Shown: piece after piece, positions 8,793 to 16,008 of the stretch | Layout of the letters: each line of letters begins with the position of its first letter | Position numbering within the stretch: the first letter of the stretch is position 1 | Assembly (NCBI GenBank): GCA_900109435.1 | Contig: FNZT01000005.1 | Location: 1 to 64,000, forward strand | DNA: 64,000 nt | Reading direction: 5' to 3' | From: Ruminococcus sp. YRD2003 | Lineage (GTDB): Bacteria; Bacillota; Clostridia; Oscillospirales; Ruminococcaceae | Position numbers and translations under genes: made by a program | The notes under the pieces: model-generated | Database searches by the model: none | The model's input: only the letters and a program-made list of their open reading frames with translations | Told to the model about the DNA's origin: nothing

Positions 8793-9429
8793 ACTCCGAA
8801 TAGTATTTATCACAACAGGAACAGTGCTGATATTCTCGGCGCTGTTCCTGTGCTTGTATAATATGAACGAGAACAAGCGCGCCTCAGAGGAGGCTGCAAG
8901 CACCCTCTCAGAGCTGATTGCCGCTATCCCCGAACCGACAGTCCCCGCAGAGACGACTCTTCCCGTCACGACTGCCGAGCCCGACCTCTTCGCTCCATAT
9001 GAGACAACGGTGACGACTGCTCCCCCGCTCCCGACGATTGAGCTCGACGGTCAGTATTACTGCGGCTACCTGACGATACCTGCGCTCGGAGTTGAGCTTC
9101 CCGTGGTGAACGAGCTGACATATCCCGCGCTCAGGTATGCTCCCTGCCGATACAGCGGAACAGTCAGCGGAGGCGACCTCGTCATAGCTGCGCACAACTA
9201 CAGCAGTCACTTCGGCAGGATAAAGGAGCTTGCGGAAGGCGACGAGATATACTTTACCGACTGCGAGGGCAATCAGCACTGCTACACGGTCATCAGTACC
9301 GACAGCGTAGACGGCACGGACATAGGCTCGATGCTCGGCGGCAGCAGCGAGGAATGGCAGCTGACACTGTTCACCTGTGACCTCAGCGGCAGGAGCCGCA
9401 TTGCAATAAGAACAGCCGAAAAGGAATAA
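8785..9429 (+). CDS. Second sortase (housekeeping-like, possibly pilus-base anchoring)
   Basis: A second sortase of 214 aa with one N-terminal membrane segment (about 5-25), an extracellular Thr/Pro-rich stalk (residues about 45-85), and a compact catalytic domain with no C-terminal membrane helix. Catalytic residues are His137 (IAAHNYSS), Cys198 (LFTCDLSG) and a following arginine, probably Arg205. The lack of a C-terminal helix sets it apart from the class C enzyme upstream and resembles class A/D/E enzymes. A plausible job is attaching the finished pilus to the wall, but the class cannot be fixed by eye. Its start overlaps the minor pilin stop, so it is the last gene of the operon. Confidence 0.87.
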   Translation: MNKLRIVFITTGTVLIFSALFLCLYNMNENKRASEEAASTLSELIAAIPEPTVPAETTLPVTTAEPDLFAPYETTVTTAPPLPTIELDGQYYCGYLTIPALGVELPVVNELTYPALRYAPCRYSGTVSGGDLVIAAHNYSSHFGRIKELAEGDEIYFTDCEGNQHCYTVISTDSVDGTDIGSMLGGSSEEWQLTLFTCDLSGRSRIAIRTAEKE

Positions 9430-9433
9430 AAAG

Positions 9434-9470
9434 GCTCCCACACCGTTATCACTGCGATGTGGGAGCTTCT
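9434..9470 (+). terminator. Terminator of pilus operon
   Basis: GCTCCCACA (9434-9442) pairs perfectly with TGTGGGAGC (9458-9466), followed by TTCT. It lies 4 bp after the second sortase. Confidence 0.8.
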
Positions 9471-9490
9471 GCGCGGACATATATCCTATA

Positions 9491-9662
9491 GGCAACACCG
9501 CACAAAGCCCGCCTGAAGGCTTTGTACTGGATATGCTTGCATATTTTCCGTCATCTTGCACAGAAATCCCTTGACATACGTCAGTATGCCTGCGGAATTT
9601 CTATACAATCTGACGAAAAATCTGTCGGCGCATCTCCAGCACAAGCTTTGTGCGGTATTGCC
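9491..9662. mobile_element. MITE-like palindromic element, 172 bp
   Basis: Ends are GGCAACACCGCACAAAGC (9491-9508) and GCTTTGTGCGGTATTGCC (9645-9662), inverted copies with one mismatch. The interior is also an imperfect palindrome: CTGGATATGC pairs with GCATCTCCAG, CCGTCATCTTG faces CAATCTGACG, and AGAAATCC faces GGAATTTCT. TATA flanks both sides, which fits a target-site duplication but is itself palindromic. It has no coding capacity. A short relative lies at 12196-12241. No transposase is in the window, so mobility is inferred from structure. Confidence 0.7.
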
Positions 9663-9768
9663 TATATTCTGTTTATGACAGTCCGCAATCCCCGAGCCTT
9701 GCCGATATGGCTCATTTCCCCGAAAAAACAGGGCTGTCCTGTTAAGCGCGCGATGCGCTGATATCCTA

Positions 9769-9797
9769 TTGACAAAAACATAAAAATGTGATAGACT
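9769..9797 (+). promoter_or_regulatory. Promoter of tetR-GH36 operon
   Basis: TTGACA (9769-9774), 17-bp spacer, TAGACT (9792-9797). A TGATAG half-site (9789-9794) overlaps the -10, and full operators follow directly downstream. Confidence 0.8.
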
Positions 9798-9801
9798 GAA
9801 T

Positions 9802-9835
9802 CTATCAGATGATAGTCTTGTCTATCACCTGATAG
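9802..9835. promoter_or_regulatory. Twin palindromic operators for the TetR regulator
   Basis: Two 14-bp palindromes, CTATCAGATGATAG (9802-9815) and CTATCACCTGATAG (9822-9835), have centres 20 bp apart, about two helical turns. An extra CTATCA half-site is at 9842-9847. They cover the expected transcription start, so binding should block transcription. Assignment to the adjacent TetR protein is inference. Confidence 0.75.
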
Positions 9836-9887
9836 AAAAGCTATCATTTACTGTATCCATTTTACCATAAAAAGGGAGGTTTGTCAA

Positions 9888-10535
9888 GTGGAAAGCGAAT
9901 TCATACCACAGAATTTCCGTAGCAAACGCATACACCACGCCATTGAAGTCAGCTCGCAGATGTTCCTGCGCAACGGCATTGAAAATGTGAAAATGACCGA
10001 CATCGCCGACGAATGCGGCATAGGAGTCGCTACGTTGTATCGCTACTTCGGCACGAAAACAGGCATAACCATTGCCGCCATGACCCACCTGTGGGAGGAA
10101 CTCAAAAAAATGTTCGGCGGCGTGTTCGATTCGCCCGTTTTCAAGAAGCAGACAGGTCTGAAACAGTGCTCGGACCTGATGAGGATGTTCATCGTGCTCT
10201 ACGAGGCACACCCCGCCTTTATGAAGCTGCTCGGCGAGTTCGACCTGATGATAATCCGCGAGAACGTTCCCAAGGACAAGCTCGTTGACTACGAGAAATC
10301 AGTGCTCAATTTCTATCCTGTGTTCGAGACGTCTTACCTTGCAGGCATTGAGGACGGAAGCGTCCGTGAGATAGAGAACTTCCAGCTCTTCTATCTCTCA
10401 TTCGCGCACACGTTCATGGAACTCAGCAAAAAACTGATACAGGGCGAGCTCCTGCCGTCCGACAACTTCTCCGTTGCGACAAAGGAGCTTGAGACCGTCA
10501 TAGATGCCGCAGTCTACTATTTGAAGAAGATATGA
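9888..10535 (+). CDS. TetR-family transcriptional regulator
   Basis: DNA-binding repressor of 215 aa. The GTG start (9888) follows GGGAGG with good spacing. The N-terminal helix-turn-helix (about residues 10-60) contains VKMTDIADECGIGVATLYRYFGTKTG, the core TetR signature in slightly divided form; the rest is a helical ligand-binding domain with no recognisable ligand. The gene lies behind its own promoter and twin CTATCA/TGATAG operators, so it probably represses itself. The alpha-galactosidase gene starts 20 bp downstream, so that enzyme is probably its main target, perhaps induced by a galactoside-derived signal (inference). Confidence 0.9.
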   Translation: MESEFIPQNFRSKRIHHAIEVSSQMFLRNGIENVKMTDIADECGIGVATLYRYFGTKTGITIAAMTHLWEELKKMFGGVFDSPVFKKQTGLKQCSDLMRMFIVLYEAHPAFMKLLGEFDLMIIRENVPKDKLVDYEKSVLNFYPVFETSYLAGIEDGSVREIENFQLFYLSFAHTFMELSKKLIQGELLPSDNFSVATKELETVIDAAVYYLKKI

Positions 10536-10554
10536 CAAGGGAGGCAGAACGGAT

Positions 10555-12195
10555 ATGATAAAACTTTTATCGGTCACATTCTCGTATGAATACGGCGACG
10601 AGACTTTCACCGTCAATACACGCAGAAGCATAAAGAGCGACCTCGTTTCGCTGGATATCTCTACTGAGGGAGACGTGTTCACCGCTTCGGTAGAGAGCTC
10701 CGATGAGATAATCATCACCGAGCTGACCGCGAATTTCCGATTCGGCTACTGTGAGTCCGACCGCATATTCCTCAACGGCTATCAGTCGTGGACGGACTCC
10801 TACGAACACACGATATACGACAAGATGAAGGGCATCGACCATATCCCCTACGGTATCGCCGACAAGCATTCCTTCTCTCAGTACGGCGACTACACCTTCA
10901 CGGGGTATTCGGGCGCGCTGGGCGAACTGCACGGCTGGAGCTACGGCTATATCCGCACGGGCGAAAGCTACAATTTCGTCGGCTCGCTCTCCGAGGACTG
11001 CGGCTTTACCCTCATCAGGACCAAAACAGGCTCAGACGAGCTCATCTTCACCAAAGACTGCCGCGGACTCGCACTCAACGGCAGATTCGACGGCTTGAAG
11101 CTCCTGCTGACCGACGGCTCTGAGAATGAGGTGTTCGACAGCTGGTTCGACCTCCTCGGGGTGAAGCTCCGCCCCGAAGCTAAGCCGATATACGGCTATA
11201 CAAGCTGGTACCGCCACTATCAGAACATCAGCTCCGACATTCTCGGTGCCGACCTGCGCGCGCTGGCGGAGTCTAAGTACAAGGCTGACGTCTTCCAGAT
11301 AGACGACGGCTGGGAATCGGTCGTGGGCGACTGGCTCTACGCAGACCACGGCAAGTTCCCCGAGGGTATGCAGGCTGAGGCAAAGCGCATCACCGAAGCG
11401 GGAATGACCGCGGGACTTTGGCTCGCACCCTTTGTCTGCGAGCACAACTCGATACTGTATATGACCCACAAAAGCTGGCTCCTACAGGACGAAAACGGCG
11501 AGTATGTCAAGGGCGGCTCGAACTGGTCAGGCTTTTACGCGCTCGACATCTATAACCCCGAGGTGCGCGACTACCTCCGCGACGTATTCGACACGGCAGT
11601 TAATATATGGGGATTCAGGCTCCTCAAGCTCGACTTCCTCTACGCGGCGTGCATTATCCCCCGCCGTGACAAGACCCGCGGACAGGTAATGGCGGACGCT
11701 ATGGACTTCCTCCGCGAGTGCGCAGGCGACGCTCTCATTCTCGCGTGCGGAGTGCCGCTCGCTTCGGCATTCGGCAGAGTGGACTACTGCCGCATAGGCT
11801 GTGATGTCTCCCTCGACTGGGACGACAAGCCGTATCTGCGCTTTGCTCACCGCGAACGCATAAGCACGCGCACCACTATCCTCGACACCATATTCCGCCG
11901 CCAGCTCAACGGGCGAGCATTTCTCAGCGACCCCGACGTCTTTATGCTGAGGAGCGACGGCAATACGCTGACAACGTCGCAGAAAATGGCTCTCGGAGAG
12001 GTGAACGCCTCAGCGGGAAGCGTGCTGTTCACATCGGATGATATGGCATTCTACGGCGACGAGGAAATGCGTCTGCTCGGCGGATTCATGCGTATGCGCG
12101 ACGCAAAGGTGCTCTCCGCTGCGCTCGACGAGAACGAGCTGACCGTGACGTATCAGCTCGGCGAAAAACTTATCACAAGAACTTATAAAATGTAA
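10555..12195 (+). CDS. GH36-type alpha-galactosidase
   Basis: Cytoplasmic glycoside hydrolase (546 aa, no signal peptide) expected to release alpha-galactose from raffinose-type sugars or galactomannan oligosaccharides. It has the clan GH-D layout: an N-terminal beta-sandwich (about 1-200), then a TIM barrel with FQIDDGWE. The likely nucleophile is Asp360 in LKLDFLY and the acid/base Asp417 in GCDVSLDW. It is shorter than typical 700-residue GH36 enzymes, matching the compact subgroup. GGGAGG precedes the ATG, and it forms an operon with tetR. A hairpin element begins directly after its stop codon. Exact substrate is not evident. Confidence 0.85.
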   Translation: MIKLLSVTFSYEYGDETFTVNTRRSIKSDLVSLDISTEGDVFTASVESSDEIIITELTANFRFGYCESDRIFLNGYQSWTDSYEHTIYDKMKGIDHIPYGIADKHSFSQYGDYTFTGYSGALGELHGWSYGYIRTGESYNFVGSLSEDCGFTLIRTKTGSDELIFTKDCRGLALNGRFDGLKLLLTDGSENEVFDSWFDLLGVKLRPEAKPIYGYTSWYRHYQNISSDILGADLRALAESKYKADVFQIDDGWESVVGDWLYADHGKFPEGMQAEAKRITEAGMTAGLWLAPFVCEHNSILYMTHKSWLLQDENGEYVKGGSNWSGFYALDIYNPEVRDYLRDVFDTAVNIWGFRLLKLDFLYAACIIPRRDKTRGQVMADAMDFLRECAGDALILACGVPLASAFGRVDYCRIGCDVSLDWDDKPYLRFAHRERISTRTTILDTIFRRQLNGRAFLSDPDVFMLRSDGNTLTTSQKMALGEVNASAGSVLFTSDDMAFYGDEEMRLLGGFMRMRDAKVLSAALDENELTVTYQLGEKLITRTYKM

Positions 12196-12241
12196 GGCAA
12201 TACCGCACAAAGCCTTCAGGTGGGCTTTGTGCGGTGTTGCC
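12196..12241. repeat. Short hairpin relative of the 9491-9662 MITE
   Basis: A 19-bp left arm (12196-12214, GGCAATACCGCACAAAGCC) pairs with 12223-12241 with a single T/G wobble around an 8-nt loop. Both arms match the terminal repeats of the element at 9491-9662. GTAA occurs on both sides (12192-12195 and 12242-12245), which would fit a 4-bp target duplication. It starts at the base after the GH36 stop codon. Confidence 0.75.
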
Positions 12242-12250
12242 GTAAGAAAA

Positions 12251-12277
12251 AGAGCACCCTCACGGGTGCTCTTTTTC
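12251..12277. terminator. Bidirectional terminator between GH36 and GH44
   Basis: AGAGCACCC (12251-12259) pairs with GGGTGCTCT (12264-12272). An A-run precedes it and a T-run follows, so it can serve both converging genes. Confidence 0.9.
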
Positions 12278-12284
12278 GGGAAGC

Positions 12285-14732
12285 TTATTTTGTAGTCTCA
12301 GGGAGAGACTTTATCACCTGTGCGTCAAGGCGCTGGATAGCGAGCGCGTCCTTTGCTGTAACGCCATCGCCGGGGTCGCAGCAGTCTGCGTTTGCAGCGC
12401 CCTCTGCTGTCAGTCCGTACTTGTCCTTATTGGCAAGAGCCTGGAGGATAGCTACTGCGTCAGCAACGGTCACCTTCTTGTCGAGGTTTGCGTCACCGAG
12501 GAGAGTTACAGCAGCAGTGCTGCCTGTAGCAGAAGTTGAAGATACAGCCGTTGCAGTGGTCGAGGAAGTTGTTGTGGAAGCAGTACCTGTAGTTGTGGCT
12601 GTAGATGTAGTGGAGCTGCCTGTCTCCTCGCCTGTGTGGTCGTACTCATAGACCATAGTGATAGAGTTGTAGGTCACAGACACGTCATCGCCGCTCGCGC
12701 TGTTTGCGGAAGACTTCCACCAGTCCTGGAATTCGATGTATGTATCCTTATATGTGGCGTTCTCTATCTCTAAGTTTGCGTCGGTCTTGGCGGGATCGGG
12801 GATAGTGAATGTGCCGTCCATTTCTACTACCACGTCGCCCGAGCCGTTGTACATAAACGACTTGCTGCCCCAGCCTGCGACCGTTCCGTCTGACTTCACG
12901 AGCTGGTTGAAGCAGAGTCCGCCTCCGCCGCAGTACCATGCAGAACCTGTTGAGCTGCTCGCTGTGCAGTTGATGATGATCTTTGTGAGATGCTCCTTGT
13001 CCTCAATGGGTATCATGGGAACGTCGTTGGGGGACATCTCAAGCTCGTCGAACTTGTACTCTGTTTTCTTTGTCTCTATGTTGGGAGCAACGTATATCTC
13101 CGCATCGCTTTCCTTGTCGGAGAGGACTACCTGTGCGAACGAGAGAGCGGGAAGCTCTACTGTTACCTTGTTGTCCTTGACTTCGTTGTTGATGCTTACG
13201 ACTCTGATGTCGCTGTGGTCCTGAGTTACGGCGTAGACTGTAGCGCTCTTGTAGGTGCTTGCCGCGCCTGTGAGCTCAATGGTAGCCTTCTCGGGCTTAG
13301 TTGTGTCCTTGTTTGCGAGTACGACTGTTACCTTGGAGTCGTCACTGCCGTTGACTGCGGCATATGCATAGGACTTGGAAAGGTCCTCGGTCTTGGCTTC
13401 AACGAGAGTGTCGCCGAAGGAAGCGCCCTTGCCGTCATAGTTGGTGTAGAGGTTGATAGCAGACTGCACATACGGACACTCGCCCATCGTGCCCCAGTAT
13501 GTAGCGAAGTATACGCCGTTGTCGGCGAAGCAGCCGAGTGCCTCTGCCTCAGCGATACCTGTTCTGATATCCTTGCCCGTCTCCTTCTCCTTGGAGATGT
13601 TGCCGAGGTTGTACTCTGATACAGATATCTTTGTACCCGGGTAATACTTGTCTATCGACTTCTGTATCGCGGGAATGAACGGGAAGAAGTCCGCAGCCCA
13701 CGGCTGGAGCCAGCTGTTCTCAGCGTATGACGGGTCGTAGAGGCTTCTTGCAGCCTGTAATATGTCGTCCTCGGAGTTGATTCCCTGCGAATAGTAATGT
13801 ACGTCGATGACGTCGAGGAGACGTGAGCCGTTCTCCTTCTCGGCGTCTGCCATCTGCTTGAGGTAGTAGTCGAGGTACCAGCTGTAGTCGTTCTTTACAG
13901 CCTGCCACTCGGGATCAGTGAAGCCGTTGCCGCTCTCGGCAGCGTTGATGCACGGGAGCATACCCCAGAATGCGGGTCCGAATATCTCAGCCTTGGGGTC
14001 AACCGCCTTGACAGCCTTTGCGAGCTCTATCGACTTGGAAACGAGCTCTTTGTTGGTCATCTCCTCGGGGTGGAGGTAGGGATGGGTGTCGTTCCAGAGG
14101 GCAGGCTCGTTGTCGAGCGAGTAGCCCTGTATGCCCGTCGCCGAAGAAGCGTCGCCGAACTTGTTCACGATGTAGTTTACGTACTCGTCCATATAGACCT
14201 TGCCGTCGGTAAGGTCGGGCTCGGCAGCGAATGCGCTGCCCTTCTTTGCAATGACCTCGTTCCAGCGTGCTGAGGGAGCTGTCTCTGCCTTTGAGACATC
14301 GCCGTCCTTGTCGGCAGCAACATATCCCGCCATCTGGAGCGTTGCGAGCTTGTACTCAACGTTGTACTTCTTCGCCATATCCGAGAGCTTGGATACCGCA
14401 CCCGCAGGGCCGTCGCCTATATCGCCCTGATTCGTGTCTGAGCTGTTGTGCCAGTCCTCACCTGCGTTAGACCAGTTGGTCTCCCAGTTGTAGCCTGTGA
14501 AGCGGTTGCCGCCCTGTCTGATATTACTTACCGTAACGTTCTTGAGGCTTGCGGAATCAAACGCGTTGATACCGTAGATGTAGGGGCTTATCTCCTTTTT
14601 GGTGCCGTCGAGCTTGACTGTAACGTTCATGGTATAGCTGTCCTCGGCAGAACCTGTTGCCAAAGGCAGAGACGATGCGGAAGCTATGGTGCATACTCCT
14701 GCAAGCATTGCGGCAAAGCTTTTCTTTATCAT
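12285..14732 (-). CDS. Dockerin-bearing GH44 endoglucanase/xyloglucanase
   Basis: Secreted cellulosomal glucanase (815 aa). ATG 14732 is chosen because GGAGGAAAG precedes it; an in-frame ATG upstream (14762) has no such site. Domains in order: a signal peptide (about 1-28); a GH44 catalytic module (about 30-530) with acid/base Glu in SLDNEPALW and nucleophile Glu in SVSEYNLG; and a beta-sandwich module (about 545-700) likely to bind glucan, perhaps like the CBM76 described beside ruminococcal GH44 (from memory). A Ser/Thr linker and a dockerin end the protein; the dockerin repeats are GDANLDKKVTVADA and GDGVTAKDALAIQ, ending LPETTK. The enzyme would cleave beta-1,4-glucan or xyloglucan outside the cell while docked on a scaffoldin. 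An XRE regulator gene lies 83 bp upstream on the same strand. Confidence 0.92.
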   Translation of the reverse strand: MIKKSFAAMLAGVCTIASASSLPLATGSAEDSYTMNVTVKLDGTKKEISPYIYGINAFDSASLKNVTVSNIRQGGNRFTGYNWETNWSNAGEDWHNSSDTNQGDIGDGPAGAVSKLSDMAKKYNVEYKLATLQMAGYVAADKDGDVSKAETAPSARWNEVIAKKGSAFAAEPDLTDGKVYMDEYVNYIVNKFGDASSATGIQGYSLDNEPALWNDTHPYLHPEEMTNKELVSKSIELAKAVKAVDPKAEIFGPAFWGMLPCINAAESGNGFTDPEWQAVKNDYSWYLDYYLKQMADAEKENGSRLLDVIDVHYYSQGINSEDDILQAARSLYDPSYAENSWLQPWAADFFPFIPAIQKSIDKYYPGTKISVSEYNLGNISKEKETGKDIRTGIAEAEALGCFADNGVYFATYWGTMGECPYVQSAINLYTNYDGKGASFGDTLVEAKTEDLSKSYAYAAVNGSDDSKVTVVLANKDTTKPEKATIELTGAASTYKSATVYAVTQDHSDIRVVSINNEVKDNKVTVELPALSFAQVVLSDKESDAEIYVAPNIETKKTEYKFDELEMSPNDVPMIPIEDKEHLTKIIINCTASSSTGSAWYCGGGGLCFNQLVKSDGTVAGWGSKSFMYNGSGDVVVEMDGTFTIPDPAKTDANLEIENATYKDTYIEFQDWWKSSANSASGDDVSVTYNSITMVYEYDHTGEETGSSTTSTATTTGTASTTTSSTTATAVSSTSATGSTAAVTLLGDANLDKKVTVADAVAILQALANKDKYGLTAEGAANADCCDPGDGVTAKDALAIQRLDAQVIKSLPETTK

Positions 14733-14815
14733 GTTTCTTTCCTCCATTTTTGCGGCGGACAAAAATCCCGCCTATTCTGATTATCGTTGTTTTGGTCGGA
14801 TGATATCCGTACCTG

Positions 14816-15670
14816 CTATTCAATAGTGTCCTGTGATCTATGTCTGAAAGGTGCTCTTGTCCATGTGTCGATGTCAGGCTCGGGGAAGGAAATGTAGTTG
14901 ACGAGCGATTTTGCGAGGGTGAGTATCCCCACGAGCGGCACGTTGTGAACATAGCCGTATATCGGGAATGTCTCGCCGCCCGTATTGGCTGTGAGCTGCC
15001 ACATGATGCCGAGGTTTTCGCAGCGGTCGACTATGGCAGACACAGTCTCCTGCGGCATATCGAGCTCCATGGAGATGCATTCCTTCGTTAGGATATTGTT
15101 CCTGCTGAGAGTCTCGGCGTAGGATATCACCCTCATCGCATTTTCGTCCGACAAAAGCGAGAACAGTTCGAGCAGACGAGGTTCTATGGAAAAATAGCTG
15201 TCTATGCCGTCCTCGGGGATACGCATGAAGCAGGCATACTGCATATCGGGATTCAGACGCGCGATGGCGAGCGCGTTGTCCGAGCGTACCTGAGCATAGG
15301 TCTCGCGGGTGAAGCTTTCGGGAAGGCTTGCGTGCTCGGGACTTGGTCCCGTCCTGAACGCACATAAGAGGGTGTATATGAGTTCCATGGCGCGCTTGCC
15401 CTTTTCCGCCTCATCGAGCTTGCCTACCTCCTCGATAACGGCTGTATTAAGGCTTATCTTTCCGTCCTCGTCTTTAAGCCCGAACAGTACATCGAGCGAA
15501 ACGTCCAGTATCTGCGAGAGCTTCGGAAGAAGCTCGCAGTCGGGGTAGCTGCCCTTCTCCCACTTCGAGACAGCCTGCGGTGTAATTGAAAGCTTCTGTG
15601 CAAGCTGCTGTTGTGTGAGCCCTGCCCTTTTCCTGTACCTGACGAGATTTTCATTAAAGTTCAACTTCAT
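14816..15670 (-). CDS. XRE-family (Cro/CI-type) transcriptional regulator
   Basis: Regulator of 284 aa with an N-terminal helix-turn-helix (about residues 8-62) containing LTQQQLAQKLSITPQAVSKWE. A larger mainly helical C-terminal part, with no domain I can name, probably senses a signal or mediates oligomerisation. The TTG/GTG alternatives are not needed: the ATG lies behind a GGGAGGACGC-type Shine-Dalgarno sequence. It is directly upstream of the GH44 gene on the same strand with no terminator seen between, so the two may be co-transcribed. A perfect 12-bp palindrome upstream (15713-15724) may be its operator or a LacI/CcpA-type site. Confidence 0.85.
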   Translation of the reverse strand: MKLNFNENLVRYRKRAGLTQQQLAQKLSITPQAVSKWEKGSYPDCELLPKLSQILDVSLDVLFGLKDEDGKISLNTAVIEEVGKLDEAEKGKRAMELIYTLLCAFRTGPSPEHASLPESFTRETYAQVRSDNALAIARLNPDMQYACFMRIPEDGIDSYFSIEPRLLELFSLLSDENAMRVISYAETLSRNNILTKECISMELDMPQETVSAIVDRCENLGIMWQLTANTGGETFPIYGYVHNVPLVGILTLAKSLVNYISFPEPDIDTWTRAPFRHRSQDTIE

Positions 15671-15712
15671 TTTGAGAGCGTCCTCCCTTTTGTGAAATTG
15701 TAGGTGAATCGC

Positions 15713-15724
15713 GTAAACGTTTAC
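15713..15724. promoter_or_regulatory. Palindromic operator GTAAACGTTTAC upstream of XRE/GH44
   Basis: A perfect 12-bp palindrome, 43 bp upstream of the XRE start codon. It has the central-CG form typical of LacI/GalR-family and catabolite-control sites. A -10-like TACAAT (minus strand, 15697-15702) lies just downstream. No LacI-type DNA-binding protein is encoded in the window, so the binding protein is unknown. Confidence 0.5.
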
Positions 15725-16008
15725 AATTTACTCTAATTGTCCGTCCTTTAATTGCATTATATCACATCGGAAAGTTGATTTCAAGCGAATTTATCTTTAT
15801 ATTTTTCAACCGATAGTTGAGTAAAGAAGCGAAAACAAGGGACAGCCCCGAATCCCCTTGACCGAGAAGCAGGTCATCGAACCGTAAGCCTTCATTTCGA
15901 TGACCTGCCGCTACTCGGCGGGAGATCCCGCAGCTGTCCCGTTTCATCGGTATTGTTTCCCGATGCTCCGATCGCGGCGTTATATCGTATTCGCGTCTCC
16001 GTGCACGA
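15725..16008. repeat. Gene-free stretch with nested hairpins
   Basis: There is no gene here. About 15839-15942 folds as nested stems: outer GGGACAG with CTGTCCC, a 13-bp perfect stem GCAGGTCATCGAA with TTCGATGACCTGC, and a small stem GCGGGA with TCCCGC. It may be a terminator for the leucine-rich-repeat gene on the minus strand, or another palindromic repeat. The function is not established. Confidence 0.5.
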
